From the NCBI GenBank assembly GCA_035578905.1, contig JAQJVL010002666.1, forward strand, positions 23,237 through 87,236: a DNA stretch of 64,000 nucleotides, read 5' to 3'. The position numbers were made by a program, and so were the translations under genes. A model generated the notes under the pieces. It did not search any database and had not been told where the DNA came from. It saw only the letters and a list, made by a program, of their open reading frames with translations. This DNA comes from Stictocephala bisonia (taxonomy: Eukaryota; Arthropoda; Insecta; Hemiptera; Membracidae). Below, in pieces: positions 47,201 to 53,300 of this stretch. Every line of letters starts with the position of its first letter. The first letter of the stretch is position 1.

Positions 47201-50133
47201 AAGTTCGTCTTCCTTATTTGAAGTGGACTTACAAAGAGCCATAAGAGGAGTGAAGAGTTCTTTATTGAAATTTACATTAGCCTCAGCTTGAATCAGGAGT
47301 TGTACAACGGAGAATGTACCTATTGAACAAGCATGCATCAAAGCGGACCAGCCGCCAATCAGTGCTTCATTGACATTAAAACCTTTGGCCAACATGGCTT
47401 TGAGGATTTCAAGATTTCCTTCATTTATTGCTGTATAAAAAATATCTTCATCGGATATTGGTTCTGGTATAAAATCTGTACGGTTTTTAGCAGAGCCATA
47501 ATCATCATTTGACCATGATCCATACATAAATTCATCATCATCCTCATCTTCCTCATCAGAATAACCAGCTGGTCTGAAGTTCATTTCAAGGTGTGGCTAT
47601 ACCTGAAAATAAAAAATGCATTTTTAATTAAGTTTATAAAGCAAAACGTATTTAGTTATTTATGAAAATATATTGTGTGATGGCCTGTTAATTTATTGAA
47701 TAAATAAATGAAAATACCACCTTTGTGGGCCGTCTAAATAAAATAAAATAAATTACACCCTCTATTTTTTTTTGTGTTTTAATGTAACTTCAACTTCAAT
47801 AATAATAATTAAATTACGCCTCCCTTTATTTTTTGTTACACCGTTTTAAATTAATATGAGTGAATATTGGGTTCAGTGGGAAAGGCAAAAGTATTGATTT
47901 ATCTGTAGCAGGCCAGTATGGAATGTGGTGGCGTGATGTCACGTGATTTCTAAATGCAGCCCATGACTCGAAAACAGAGATATTGCAATGTTCCAGCAAC
48001 CCTAACATTCCAATGTTAGTTACTTGGTGAATCGTTCAGGGCTGGAGTGCAGCACCATACGGCCTAGAAAGTCATACGATTAAACGTTCTTTCGCGTGAT
48101 TGGTTGACAATATTTCTAATACTGGCTTGGGGATGAAGCCAGCCCTCTCGATCTGTCTGTCTGCAACCGTGATCGCGAGTACATGTAGTAAGTAGCGCGG
48201 TTTCCCCTTTGATTCCCGGGCTTGCCATGTCTGTTCAATTTATGTAAATTCGTGTATTAGTTTTCAGTAATCATGTTTAATTTGTAACCGTAACTCAATT
48301 CTAAATTCATTTAGAGACAGCACAGACAATGGCAAGCGCCGTTAATTATTAATTGAAATTAGATTTGTTTGAATTTAAATTGTTGTATCTTAGAATAACC
48401 ACGTTGTTAACAAACTACAAATTATAATAATTTTATATTGTTTATTTTAAAAGATTTCATACTAACTGTGAACTTGTAAATTAACTTGTGTCAAGGTTCT
48501 AGCTTCACTAAAATTTATCAATTTTATTAATAAAACACTCATATTACTTATAATTGTGTTGCTGTTTTCAACAAAAAAGCTCCCAACCGATCCATCTATT
48601 AGGCCAACCAGCACCACGTTTTAGGTAATATTGTGTATAATTCGTTAAATTCAGTATACGGAATACACTCCGGTAAAGTCCGCGAACCCAGTCAGTGTGG
48701 TGAACCATCAGTTTTTGTGAGTTATTTCTCCAGCTGGTGTGTAAATACCCTCATCAAGGTGTCAGGTGTCACAATTGGCAGAGGTTAATTTTTGCTGGAT
48801 AACATGTCTGTTCATTTCATTATCTCGACTTTTTATACACTCTTCAAAATTATATCTTTAAAGCTGAATGTCTTATATGTGTTGACATATTCTTAGTAAA
48901 AATGTTTTGAGAGCTTGTAATCGGTAAAAGAATATTCCTTTCAAAAGAGCAACCCCAATGATTTGTGTTTTACTTTCACACATTTCATGTCCAATGTTGA
49001 CAAGCTTTATTACTTGGAATGTCAAAGGGACAGTAACATTTATGAAGGATTTTTTGATTGCAGGAAAAATGCCTTAAATGCAAGTCCCATGTTTGAACTG
49101 GGAAAATTAACGGTGTTAAAGAATATTACTGTATTGCTGGCTGTTGCAGAACATGACCCACCAGCTTTTCATGGTCAGGCTGCAGCTTATCGCAAGGTAA
49201 GTTACAGGCTCCAACAAAAAATAGTTGAGGCACAATTCAAACATCTTTAAACAATTACAAAACTTGAGGAAAAATATATTATTATAGTGCTTTAGTTAAT
49301 CTGACAATGTATATGTGATGGAAAGTTGAAAATATAGTTTAGAGAAGACTTAAAAATGTAGGTTTGCATTTTTAAAATATAAATAATAATTTATACTTTT
49401 ATAAGAAAAAGGAAAGGTTACAACTCAGTACAGTAAAATATCCTTAAATCTAAAAATATGATAAAAATGACAGGCATTCTGAGAAAAAAGATAAGATACT
49501 AAAAATTTAAACAATTTGCAACAAGAGGGTTATAGCCATCACTTGATAACAATGTGTAAGGAGTGACTAGAATTTTGTTCATTTTAACGGTAGTAAACAA
49601 ATATCAAGAGCTTTTTTCCTCTATACCACAGAATCAAACTTAATAAAACAATTTCCTATGGTCAAAACTTCGTTAAGTCAAAGTGTCCGATGTAACACTT
49701 TCTTGTCACAAAATTAGAATATTCACTTTTTTTTCTTGAACTCTATTGGTAACAGTATATAATTAATTCCGTTTAGTTCAATTTTGTGCTCGTACAGTAC
49801 TGTTTCGAGCAATTTATTTATATTAAATATGGTGAGTGTATCTTTCAGTTCAGAATCATGTCATAAAACGTCTGAATGAGTAAATCAGCATAAGATGTGT
49901 AAGTTATAAGTGACAGTTACAGTAGTTGTTTAGTATAAATTAAATTACATTAATTGTATCCAACTAAATAATACTTTACTTTATTTCAGATTCTCAATCT
50001 AAGAAAACTACAAACAAAAGTAGTTGAAGTTCCAAATACAGATCATTTTACTATAGTAGAAAACCTTCAAGATCCAACTTTTGAACTCACACAACAAATT
50101 ATTTCATTAATAAAATGTATTGAAAAGCAATAA
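11175..50133 (+). CDS. KFase/AFMID: Kynurenine formamidase (arylformamidase), seven exons, 5' end missing
   Basis: Hydrolyses N-formylkynurenine to kynurenine and formate in tryptophan breakdown (established for the family). The seven exons join in phase to 870 nt, 289 residues plus stop. Order along the protein: an ELEKQYSPSRW-like start (residues 1-11), HGGYW at 73-77 (oxyanion hole), GHSAGGH at 142-148 with nucleophile Ser144, candidate acid Asp229 in AEHDPPAFHGQ, and candidate base His261 in DHFTIVENL. This is the alpha/beta-hydrolase layout of arylformamidases, and the length is close to the usual 290-310 residues. No in-frame ATG precedes the first exon after its acceptor, so a short upstream coding exon is missing. 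Introns are about 0.8 to 9.7 kb and full of transposons. A possible ATTAAA poly(A) signal lies near 50230. The exons show no frameshift or stop, so the gene looks functional. Confidence 0.93.
11985..12105 (+). repeat. Diverged relative of the SINE central and 3' part
   Basis: GGCTAGTTAATAAATTGTCC and TTTCTGAGGAACAGTTGAAC followed by ACTACACTCATTTACCCTCAT parallel the central domain of the SINE at 5505-5783, but the part before it (11820-11985) is different. This may be a second SINE family sharing a core. Confidence 0.4.
12290..12860 (-). pseudogene. MADF-like DNA-binding protein relic
   Basis: The - strand starts at an ATG near 12852 (MADNVKRDGSEHGQIVY), breaks at double stops, and then shows pieces in shifting frames: PCLWDYKVEAYR, NAKEHTWEDIVQC, and KINKSTASGVGLDD followed by GWFTTMDRIVPW. 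LWD..Y and WEDI followed by a KSGAGxDDVY-like block and W(F) are the order of a MADF domain, a Myb-like fold in insect transcription factors and Harbinger-type transposon proteins. Several frameshifts and stops. Confidence 0.5.
12985..14060 (-). pseudogene. hAT transposase 5' region with TTF-type zinc finger, copy 1
   Basis: On the - strand 13830-13380 reads LDFVFCFCCKLIFKANSPSS, then AILYNHEKSNDHITCFQEWKELELRLNKNKTIEQD. The CFCC(K)L... HExSxxH...W(K)ELExRL pattern is the TTF-type zinc finger of ZMYM1/DUF4371-type hAT proteins. No DUF4371 core follows. The segment recurs, strongly diverged, at 15025-15965 in the same orientation. Confidence 0.6.
14071..14265. repeat. 36-bp-type minisatellite, array 1
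   Basis: About five units of a cacccatacacgtacggtgg-tattgacccac motif; the C-rich strand is +. Same motif as the arrays at 18185-18575, 22078-22305 and 56600-56778. Confidence 0.8.
14461..15000 (+). pseudogene. Non-LTR reverse transcriptase fragment (Jockey/R1-like)
   Basis: PKGGVLSPLLWSLVVDDLLR (from 14461), AYADDVCILG (catalytic box), LGRWCRDKELSVNPNKTELVLFT and VKYLGVILDAKLNW form the palm and thumb of a non-LTR RT. After about 14870 the frame breaks up, though WGLK-PKMVYWLYT-like and WCATMD-like pieces are still visible in other frames. GC content is higher than in the neighbouring DNA. It separates the two hAT zinc-finger copies. Confidence 0.8.
15025..15965 (-). pseudogene. hAT zinc-finger region, copy 2, heavily degraded
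   Basis: Aligns in order with 12985-14060 (shared blocks: TGACCTGCAGAA-AAACGGTGCAAG, CTGGCACCCTAGG, CACAGAA-CCCT, GTTCACTTAAA, CCTTCCATTC) but with many small deletions. No frame stays open. It continues to a trace of the minisatellite motif near 15965-15985. Confidence 0.55.
16040..16790. other. Intronic stretch, nothing recognised
   Basis: AT-rich intron of KFase with no ORF and no recognised repeat. Confidence 0.4.
16795..16896 (+). CDS. KFase/AFMID: KFase exon
   Basis: Acceptor tttcag before 16795 and donor gtaaac at 16897; phase 1 in and out. It encodes residues 31-64 (ASYLAQEKVPQ...LLDFYGTDLSK), matching the strand that precedes the oxyanion motif. Confidence 0.88.
17383..18782. mobile_element. 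Pogo-like non-autonomous element containing minisatellite
   Basis: The left end is CAGTGGAACTCCAATTATCC after TA (17381-17382). The right end, reversed, is AAGTAGAACTACAATTATCC, followed by TA at 18783-18784. CAGTGrAACTC ends and a TA target are typical of pogo/Tigger elements. No transposase is inside. An array of G-rich minisatellite occupies 18185-18575. Confidence 0.65.
18185..18575. repeat. 36-bp G-rich minisatellite, array 2 (largest)
   Basis: About ten to eleven units of ctgtacgtgtatgggt(gggt)n-caatacta, some shortened. Because 36 is divisible by three, all frames stay open and give false ORFs on both strands. Most units contain GGGTGGGTGGGTGGG or GGGCGGGTGGG, a quadruplex-type run, on the KFase sense strand. 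Confidence 0.9.
19570..21360 (-). pseudogene. hAT transposase (ZMYM1/DUF4371-type), decayed
   Basis: The frame 21171-20668 encodes YFSIVVESTPDVSHIDQLT, FRYVLPDGSPCERVF, IGHKAEQMFNAVLTELNN and DCRGQSYDNASNIAGLYNSLQ, the DUF4371 RNase-H-like core; the first catalytic Asp position reads Glu (VVES for VVDS). Another open piece runs 20402-20148. Near 19800-19580 the strand reads CSGERSFSCLKTLKNYLR, then LTIIEDKLNVLSILCIESEIA and VIEDFAQKR, the hAT C-terminal dimerisation block, in one frame. Several breaks separate the parts, so it is inactive. Confidence 0.85.
21465..21538. repeat. 23-bp perfect inverted repeat (hairpin)
   Basis: Arms 21465-21487 and 21516-21538 (TATTATCAAACTGGGAGTGC and its complement) are separated by 28 bases. 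Near the 5' side of the hAT transposase relic. Confidence 0.85.
22078..22305. repeat. Minisatellite, array 3
   Basis: About six diverged units of cccacccataaacatacagtggtactgac, C-rich on +. It lies about 95 bp upstream of the KFase HGGYW exon. Confidence 0.8.
22399..22533 (+). CDS. KFase/AFMID: KFase exon with HGGYW motif
   Basis: Acceptor ttctcag and donor gtaatg; phase 1 in and out. It encodes residues 65-109 with YIHGGYWQALSKD and the strand AIVGYSLAPQ. HGGYW is the signature of arylformamidases and related hydrolases. Confidence 0.95.
22534..23226. other. Intronic stretch, nothing recognised
   Basis: AT-rich KFase intron sequence after the HGGYW exon. No ORF or known repeat seen before the mariner-like element. 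Confidence 0.4.
23227..24956 (+). mobile_element. Mariner-like element, decayed, with internal insertion
   Basis: The left end after TA reads AGAGCCATGCTTTTAAAGTA and the right end, reversed, CGAGGCGTGTTTTTAAAGTA; about 100 bases continue to match (GTACC, GTTCAGCACATGCATGCT). TA flanks at 23225-23226 and 24957-24958. At 23400-23560 the + strand shows pieces like FHNAKRVEAADNHRES, the helix-turn-helix leader of mariner transposases, in broken frames. The catalytic part is not recognisable. A dispersed repeat (24688-24870) sits near the right end. Confidence 0.65.
24688..24870 (+). repeat. Dispersed repeat, copy A
   Basis: GAATATTTGTGGCAGTAA through ACACTAGCGCTCCA and TGAGACTCAAAATTTAACAT matches the reverse complement of 38275-38445 over about 170 bases at roughly 75-80% by eye. 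No ORF. A MITE-like family is likely. Confidence 0.6.
25735..27080 (+). mobile_element. Mariner element (about 1.35 kb)
   Basis: Left end CAAGGGCTATCCAGAAAGTA and reversed right end CGATGGCTATACAGAAAAAA, both followed inside by ACAGACGTTTT. TA flanks at 25733-25734 and 27081-27082. Size and ends are typical for mariner. It carries a broken transposase on +. Confidence 0.82.
25895..26941 (+). pseudogene. Mariner transposase with lost catalytic residues
   Basis: N-terminal pieces (ENKLRQWCIEFKNG) lie in broken frames. 26420-26728 encodes VNCEKNAVYE...SLQTLSATKIMATVFWDAKGVILVDFL and ILFFHNNARPHTANRT. After a TGA the same frame (26735-26941) gives DWEVFDHPPYSPDLAPSNYHLFPAMK. The spacing is that of the DD34D motif, but the second Asp is Asn (HNNARPH for HDNARPH) and the third is Asn (PSNYHLF for PSDYHLF). 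Confidence 0.85.
27965..28246 (-). repeat. tRNA-like SINE, full copy in inverted-repeat arm
   Basis: Reverse orientation of the family at 5505-5783: tail (ttattcataagacgccgatcg) at the left, B-box complement GGGATCGAAC and A-box part at the right. The opposite arm of the inverted repeat lacks it and joins ttttttata directly to gcgggtag, giving an empty-site comparison. Confidence 0.85.
28836..29604 (+). mobile_element. 5'-truncated non-LTR retrotransposon with 11-bp target duplication
   Basis: Flanked by exact agaacaagaca at 28825-28835 and 29605-29615. Inside, one frame is open to the stop at 29595: LKIITEILTKETQEVGLKVSKEKTKFMYFGR, EFKYLGTIISSNN, YGAESWIIDKNTEKKL, RRLRWAGHVMRR and PPGRPKKRWKDQV, the post-catalytic and C-terminal part of an RTE-like RT. 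The end has a gtaa-type repeat. The ATG at 28768 belongs to the target DNA, not to the retrotransposon. The open frame implies a fairly recent insertion. Confidence 0.88.
32238..32316 (+). CDS. KFase/AFMID: KFase exon
   Basis: Acceptor tttccag and donor gtaagt; phase 1 in, phase 2 out. It encodes residues 110-135 (VTLDTIIQEIRNSALFLLKKANEENC), the helix before the nucleophile strand. It is the shortest exon and would be missed by ORF length alone. Confidence 0.88.
32317..33300. other. Intronic stretch, nothing recognised
   Basis: KFase intron sequence right after the 79-bp exon; AT-rich, no coding pattern. Confidence 0.4.
33310..34430 (+). pseudogene. Non-LTR retrotransposon RT relic
   Basis: Pieces in order on +: ALAKCLEGVV (33340), FNHGNTNALLKITDDIG (33430-33480), then broken frames with SKVKSLGLTLTNHLGWF (33850-33900), and LSLITVMLAM followed by VHKIFLIVLFSILCRDLVMPYFNALSILKLSQ and SDISRRNTLLGYAFLSILTNRSSTHKKSLQ (34020-34345). 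The order matches the palm, thumb and C-terminal tail of a non-LTR RT. Many stops; the YADD box region is lost. Confidence 0.65.
34700..35470. repeat. Degenerate tandem repeat, period about 360 bp
   Basis: The block with (t)gaaaagacatctttatgaa at 34722 returns at about 35090 and again, in part, at about 35445. Between them the order ACTAACATATAA-TCCT, then TTTTTCAAT, then AAGAACAA/AAGAATAA, then GTAAAACACT repeats. Two full units and a partial one. AT content is very high. Confidence 0.6.
35480..37175. other. AT-rich intronic stretch
   Basis: No gene recognised. A segment at 36065-36180 is GC-richer (tggcccttaatgacccttc) and may be a small repeat. The 36940-37060 part is rich in AAAGTTAA words. 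Confidence 0.35.
37180..37440 (-). pseudogene. hAT transposase C-terminal fragment
   Basis: The - strand reads EAEVLRYLHNTNNISQLSPLMKKLYVKHNTAVPSSAHCERLFSAAGLVFNGLV. The YVKHNT-xPSSAxxERLFSxAGLxF motif is the dimerisation block of BED-finger hAT proteins, a different subfamily from those at 19-21 kb and 27-31 kb. No catalytic core is visible upstream. Confidence 0.75.
38275..38525 (-). repeat. Dispersed repeat, copy B (longer)
   Basis: The part 38275-38445 is the reverse of copy A (24688-24870). The part 38445-38525 (ATTGGTAAAACTTATTTGTTCC ... AAAGCATTGGAAATCTCC) recurs reversed at 44692-44752 and in part at 25690-25730. The family may therefore be longer than copy A shows. Confidence 0.55.
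38885..38937 (+). repeat. Possible SINE fragment
   Basis: GAACTTAGTAATGGACTGCA followed by TTTGTTCATCTATACTCATT parallels the CAGTCGGCCTTAG-to-ACACTCATC part of the tRNA-like SINE. Confidence 0.35.
39289..39474 (+). CDS. KFase/AFMID: KFase exon with catalytic serine
   Basis: Acceptor tgttttag and donor gtaagt; phase 2 in and out. It encodes residues 136-197 with GVWFGGHSAGGHLCASLLG and LRGLVLISGIYDITPLI. The nucleophile Ser144 codon is at 39311-39313. Confidence 0.95.
39606..43285 (+). mobile_element. Mariner/rosa-like element interrupted by a retrotransposon
   Basis: The left end (after TA) CAGGGCGTTTCAAAAAGAAT and the reversed right end GGGTGTTTCAAAAAGAATGA match for about 190 bases, including GTTCATTATGTCCTCCATTT. 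Transposase pieces on + flank the insert: NFIFQQDGTPLHW, DVRSFINENFPQCWIG and a degraded PPRSLDYTLCDFFL (39850-40050), then DIDELKNRISAAVASVTEDTLRTVWDKFSYRLDF (43035-43140). The insert is the non-LTR element at 40085-43034. Confidence 0.75.
40085..43034 (+). mobile_element. Nearly full-length non-LTR retrotransposon ORF2 (endonuclease and RT)
   Basis: Starting about 40127, the frame encodes the endonuclease: KINAYHQNCQSLFNK, LDILCVTEQWM, GGVAIFTK, TIYRSPNGD, then after a stop IVFGDFDINFL and ISDHLGQLF. RT follows: FKKGSKEQLGNYRPVAIVP, FGFRKGLATTHAI, FCDLSKAFDRVSHDKL, DGVPQGSVLGPLLF and YADDTTIIT (YADD intact). The C-terminal part (42665-42946) has NYFTRNKNNLDLP. The end is AATAAAGTATTCTATTCTATTC, a short tattc repeat as in CR1/L2-like elements. 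A few stops and frameshifts (40495, about 40655, about 41450, about 42660) disable it. Confidence 0.85.
43319..43586 (-). repeat. tRNA-like SINE, full copy
   Basis: Nearly identical to the copy at 27965-28246, including the false ORF segment VVGSIPASCAKGSQFDPNQ on the - strand. Possible short target repeat TTGGTAT on both sides. Confidence 0.8.
43590..44537. other. Intronic stretch, nothing recognised
   Basis: KFase intron sequence between two SINE copies; short ORFs only. Confidence 0.4.
44538..44612 (+). repeat. SINE 3' end fragment
   Basis: ACTCATTCGAAATCCATATT through GTCTTATGAATAAATAAAAAAT, the last 70 bases of the tRNA-like SINE family. Confidence 0.75.
45340..45540 (+). repeat. 5S rRNA-like SINE, copy 2
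   Basis: AACAACGTCAAGTAACATTGAGCATGG and TTCCTTGGATGGGTGACTG are close to the 3' half of 5S rRNA (the box A / intermediate element / box C region). A body with CTTGCACACA, GCCCAGACACTGG, CCCCAGGTTAAGTG follows and is shared with copy 1 (10855-11060, opposite strand). Confidence 0.7.
46187..47584 (-). CDS. ASZ1: ASZ1/GASZ-like ankyrin-SAM protein, piRNA pathway
   Basis: A 465-aa ORF in one exon. Seen: acidic N-terminus (residues 8-20), about five ankyrin units at 48-235 (such as GWSALMHACSIG, TALMYASTSGHLKLV, GWSAIFHAVSEGREDIV), a SAM domain at about 277-340, and a hydrophobic tail at 444-460 followed by KRK. Established for GASZ: it sits on the mitochondrial outer membrane of germ cells and scaffolds primary piRNA biogenesis. 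The domain order and C-terminal anchor match, and the length is close to that of the mammalian protein. The start ATG lies in the acidic leader; 18 bases upstream a good acceptor (ttttattttcag) suggests a spliced 5' leader. An AATAAA for this strand lies at about 46126-46131. It is nested antisense in a KFase intron. Tissue of expression is inferred from the family only. Confidence 0.88.
   Translation of the reverse strand: MNFRPAGYSDEEDEDDDEFMYGSWSNDDYGSAKNRTDFIPEPISDEDIFYTAINEGNLEILKAMLAKGFNVNEALIGGWSALMHACSIGTFSVVQLLIQAEANVNFNKELFTPLMALCKSTSNKEDELNECLNVLVQSGANINATDRNSCTALMYASTSGHLKLVKTLVSLNCDVNIQDTEGWSAIFHAVSEGREDIVHVLIENKARVDLSDKRRRSAYDLAMLKGYEHLGELVCSKKEKQKLLRDKEEPYVQDRISSDPMEEFLAQLPSTKGNSQSGFASDVSKLLWPIGLGHFSKQFAANSVQLNEYLLMTDERLKELGVRFSVHRQTILNSIRKFHIHPWNKSSLGMKPRNQQMNLEDGVKLMFHVTKHLHILNATMNYVKIHQPLPMRPDVFRMSDSAIHQLSLINGELNAICSFSSQLKQRENVEPVDLIKPKKHSANYTVPLLITTILVSFLLWKRKFS
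47603..48250 (-). promoter_or_regulatory. Probable 5' leader intron and promoter area of the ASZ1-like gene
   Basis: A strong acceptor on the - strand ends at 47603, so transcription should start further right. The stretch 47880-48230 is more GC-rich than its surroundings and holds no ORF. No TATA box or donor could be fixed with certainty. Confidence 0.35.
49064..49196 (+). CDS. KFase/AFMID: KFase exon with catalytic aspartate
   Basis: Acceptor gattgcag and donor gtaagt; phase 2 in, phase 0 out. It encodes residues 198-242. AEHDPPAFHGQAAAYRK holds the candidate acid Asp229 (codon 49155-49157) in the position of the family's GQxDSPEFxxQ motif. Confidence 0.92.
49990..50133 (+). CDS. KFase/AFMID: KFase last exon with catalytic histidine
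   Basis: Acceptor ttatttcag; phase 0. It encodes residues 243-289 and TAA at 50131-50133. TDHFTIVENLQDP holds the candidate base His261 (codon 50044-50046), matching the family's DHFxIVE signature. Confidence 0.94.
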   Translation: MLNLRKLQTKVVEVPNTDHFTIVENLQDPTFELTQQIISLIKCIEKQ

Positions 50134-50134
50134 A

Positions 50135-52047
50135 TGCTCAACTTTGGAACTGATAATGAAACAATATTTTTTGCACTGGTGAAATTACTGCATAGAACAG
50201 AAACTGACTTGATAAAAATATTAATTTGTATTAAAGTCTTTAACACTTGTAATGTTTAGTTTTATTCCTTATTTACCCAGTTCCTCTAAGTATAAAGGAT
50301 GTAACTGAACTCACTGAATAGTTTATTTTTTATTCATCCTCAGCTGTTAATTAAAAATAATTTAAGCCATTGGCCTATTTTCATGGAATCGTTCTGTGAC
50401 GGCCAATCTCGGCTCAAAATTGCTATTACGGAACTGTTCAATGATGGTAACAATGCTTTTTAAATATATTTTTTAAAGATAAACTATTGCTTAAAATGGT
50501 TAAAAATATTAATAAAAACAATCAGTGAAGCCCGAATTACTGTAAAAAAATATATGAGCTACCACTTGTATTGTTTTATAACCTAAAAATACATCGCAAA
50601 TCTACGATGTTTGTGAACTAAACAACGATATATGACAATAATAACCAACTTATTGTCACTATTGCTTTCTGTTCCTTGTCAGCTTTGTTTTACAATCAAA
50701 TTTAGCTTTCAGTTTATGATTGTAAACACAAGCAGATGAGTGCGAATATTTCGTTATTAGTCATCGCGGGACCATGACTAAAGGATTATCATTATTGTGA
50801 GTTTCTATTTTTATTATATTTGTGTAATATAAAGTTTGTATTATATTTTTCAAATGCTTAAATTCGACATACTTATTAATATAAATATATAATAAATTGA
50901 ACTCGCACTCAATTTTTATCTTCCTTTAGTTTTAGGTAAATATTATTTTGTATTTTTTTGGATAAAGTCAAAATGACAAATATTATATCGGTTCAGAAAA
51001 AAAAATTTGTGATAATTTAATATTATTTATAAAATTTGATATTTTTTGTAGAGAATTAAATTTTCAACAAACCTACAGTAACTCTGTAATGATTTGTAAT
51101 TGTTTACTAAAATATACATACACACGTTTTAAAATTTATAAAAAAAAATCTTTTATTTTGTATGTTATTATGTTATAATTATCTTTTTGGTAAACATAAA
51201 TTATACATTTTTAAGCCTGTTTTAATATAAAAATATAATGATTTTTGCTCTTGTTTAAAAATTTCATTTTTTATGAATTATATTTTTTTTTTAACAAATG
51301 CTTACATTTTCTTGAATTTAATAGGATGAATATTTGACTGTACATTGCAAATAAACACATAGGTCAATGGGTTAAATATCTCCAAGAGCCTTTGGCTATT
51401 TCAACTCTAGCATTTTTGTTTATATTGGATAAAGCCACATCCATGGCAAGGTTATAATCTCCTGTTTTATCTTACCAATTAGCATACACAATATTACAGA
51501 ACTAAAATTTTCCGAGTGCATTTTCAAAACAACTAAAATCTCAAACATTGAGCTTTTTCCACTGGGAGGATTAAATTACTTAAAATACAAATTCATATGA
51601 ATGTTATTAATTTATTAAATTACTACATCTTTGTATACAATTAAAAACAATGAAATTGAATAAAACTAACAAGTATATTCTAATTAATGAATACTATGAA
51701 CTTAACTATGCAAGTTTATTACATCCATGAAAACTGATAAAAAGTACTTTTATAAAAAAAGAAGAGAATACATTTAACGCAGTCAATTCTAGTTCAATAA
51801 TTGTAGTCAATCATATGTAAAGATTTCAAAATTAGTGTACAATCATTATTCATTCCCATGACATGATTTCCCTGCAGATTAAAATGCTCATTCTAACAGC
51901 TAGGTTGTCCGCATCCTCTTTAGTCGTAGTTATTGATGTAGTCAGGTAGCAGGTTCAACATGTTTACTCCGGCTTAATTTGGTCAGATAGTGTTAACCGG
52001 TGGCAAAGAAGGACATACTTAGCAGTATTTCTTGTGTTATATTGATG
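50135..52047. other. 3' flank of KFase, AT-rich, nothing recognised
   Basis: ATTAAA near 50230 may be the poly(A) signal. Beyond that no coding pattern is seen. Confidence 0.4.
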
Positions 52048-52049
52048 TA

Positions 52050-52383
52050 CAGTAAACTCCCTATCATTCGGCCACCTTGCGACCGGGCTGTCGGCCGAAC
52101 CAGAAAATAGCCAAATAAACCGAAGTTATTAAAATAAGACTTTTGACTATCATAAACATTGTAACCATTTAGTATATATATATAAAACTGTTGTTTTAAA
52201 AGATTTCTTTGTATTACTTGCACTAAAAACATCTTAAGTAGGCCTAAGCTAAGTGCTTACTTAATGCTGTGACCTTATACGACGCTCAGATCAGCTGCGC
52301 ACATGGGTCACTTTATCTGTAAGGTGGCCGGCCGAACCATCCGGCGGATAAACCAAAAGAAGCTGAACGAGAGGGAGACTCTG
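52050..52383. mobile_element. Pogo-type MITE, 334 bp
   Basis: Left end CAGTAAACTCCCTATCATTC after TA (52048-52049); reversed right end CAGAGTCTCCCTCTCGTTC followed by TA (52384-52385). Subterminal CGGCC-rich blocks are inverted (CGGCCACCTTGCGACCGGG and AAGGTGGCCGGCCGAACC). No coding capacity. Confidence 0.7.
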
Positions 52384-52389
52384 TAGTTC

Positions 52390-53100
52390 CAAGTTTCTTG
52401 CTCAAAGCACTGTCTTTAAAATACAGAGGGAGACATTTGTGAGGATTTTTACGTCCTTGAAAGATTCTTTACAACTTTCTTCAATCAAGGACCTCTGCTT
52501 TTTTTTCAGAAGAACCAAAATTATTTGAAGTTTAGAGGAGTTCCCCTATACTTAAATGCCATATATTTAAAATATGTTTCAAATAATACATGGATGCTAG
52601 TTTACATTCCATTAGTGTGCTTGATCCTAGTTATAACAATGAGAACAGTTTTATGGCATATGTTATCAATGAGTTTCTTCCAGGAGAGATTTTCATCAAC
52701 CGTTACAAGGTGTTTGAATTTTTTGCAGTTGTTACATTGGGAGTCATATAAATATTTTGTTAGTCAATACCAAAGTTCAGCTGTATAAAAACTAATACAC
52801 ACAATATACTAGTAAAATCAAATCTTCAGCAAACATTACAGTTCAACTGAAAATTGGTTAATGGTTTCAAATGGAGTTTATTTGTAATCCCATTTGAAAT
52901 TCACTGAATGTTCAGTTTGATGAAAGGAGCGTTTCTACATAATATTAAGCTATACGCTAGACTCACTGACACAAATGTTAGTAATGGAAAATTTTTTTTA
53001 CATTCCAGCTTAGAAATATTTGGTGTCAAATCACAAGGGGAATTTCATTTGCAAGCGTGCCTCTAGTAATTAATATCATAATGAAACAATTGATGTAATT
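52390..53100. other. Stretch without recognisable gene
   Basis: An 87-codon ORF (52525-52788) is hydrophobic and resembles no family I know. Near 52955 a CACTGACACAAATG segment echoes the dispersed repeat of 38.4 kb. Confidence 0.3.
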
Positions 53101-53106
53101 AATATA

Positions 53107-53300
53107 TACAGGGTGCGGCAGCATAACTTTCTTTTTTAAAAACCCAATAAAACCCACTGTATGATTCAGAATATTTATATTTATTTTTTTAAATGTAGGC
53201 ACATGGCTAAAGTTTTGTTTTACATAGTTTGAGGATAAAATGGGATGTGTGACGATTATGGAAAGTTTAATCGTCTACAAAATTTCTATAATCGCTGCTA
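53107..53300 (+). repeat. Solo mariner-like end
   Basis: TATATACAGGGTGCGGCAGC resembles the outer end of mariner/rosa-like elements and sits in TA-rich DNA. No matching right end or transposase was found. Confidence 0.35.
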
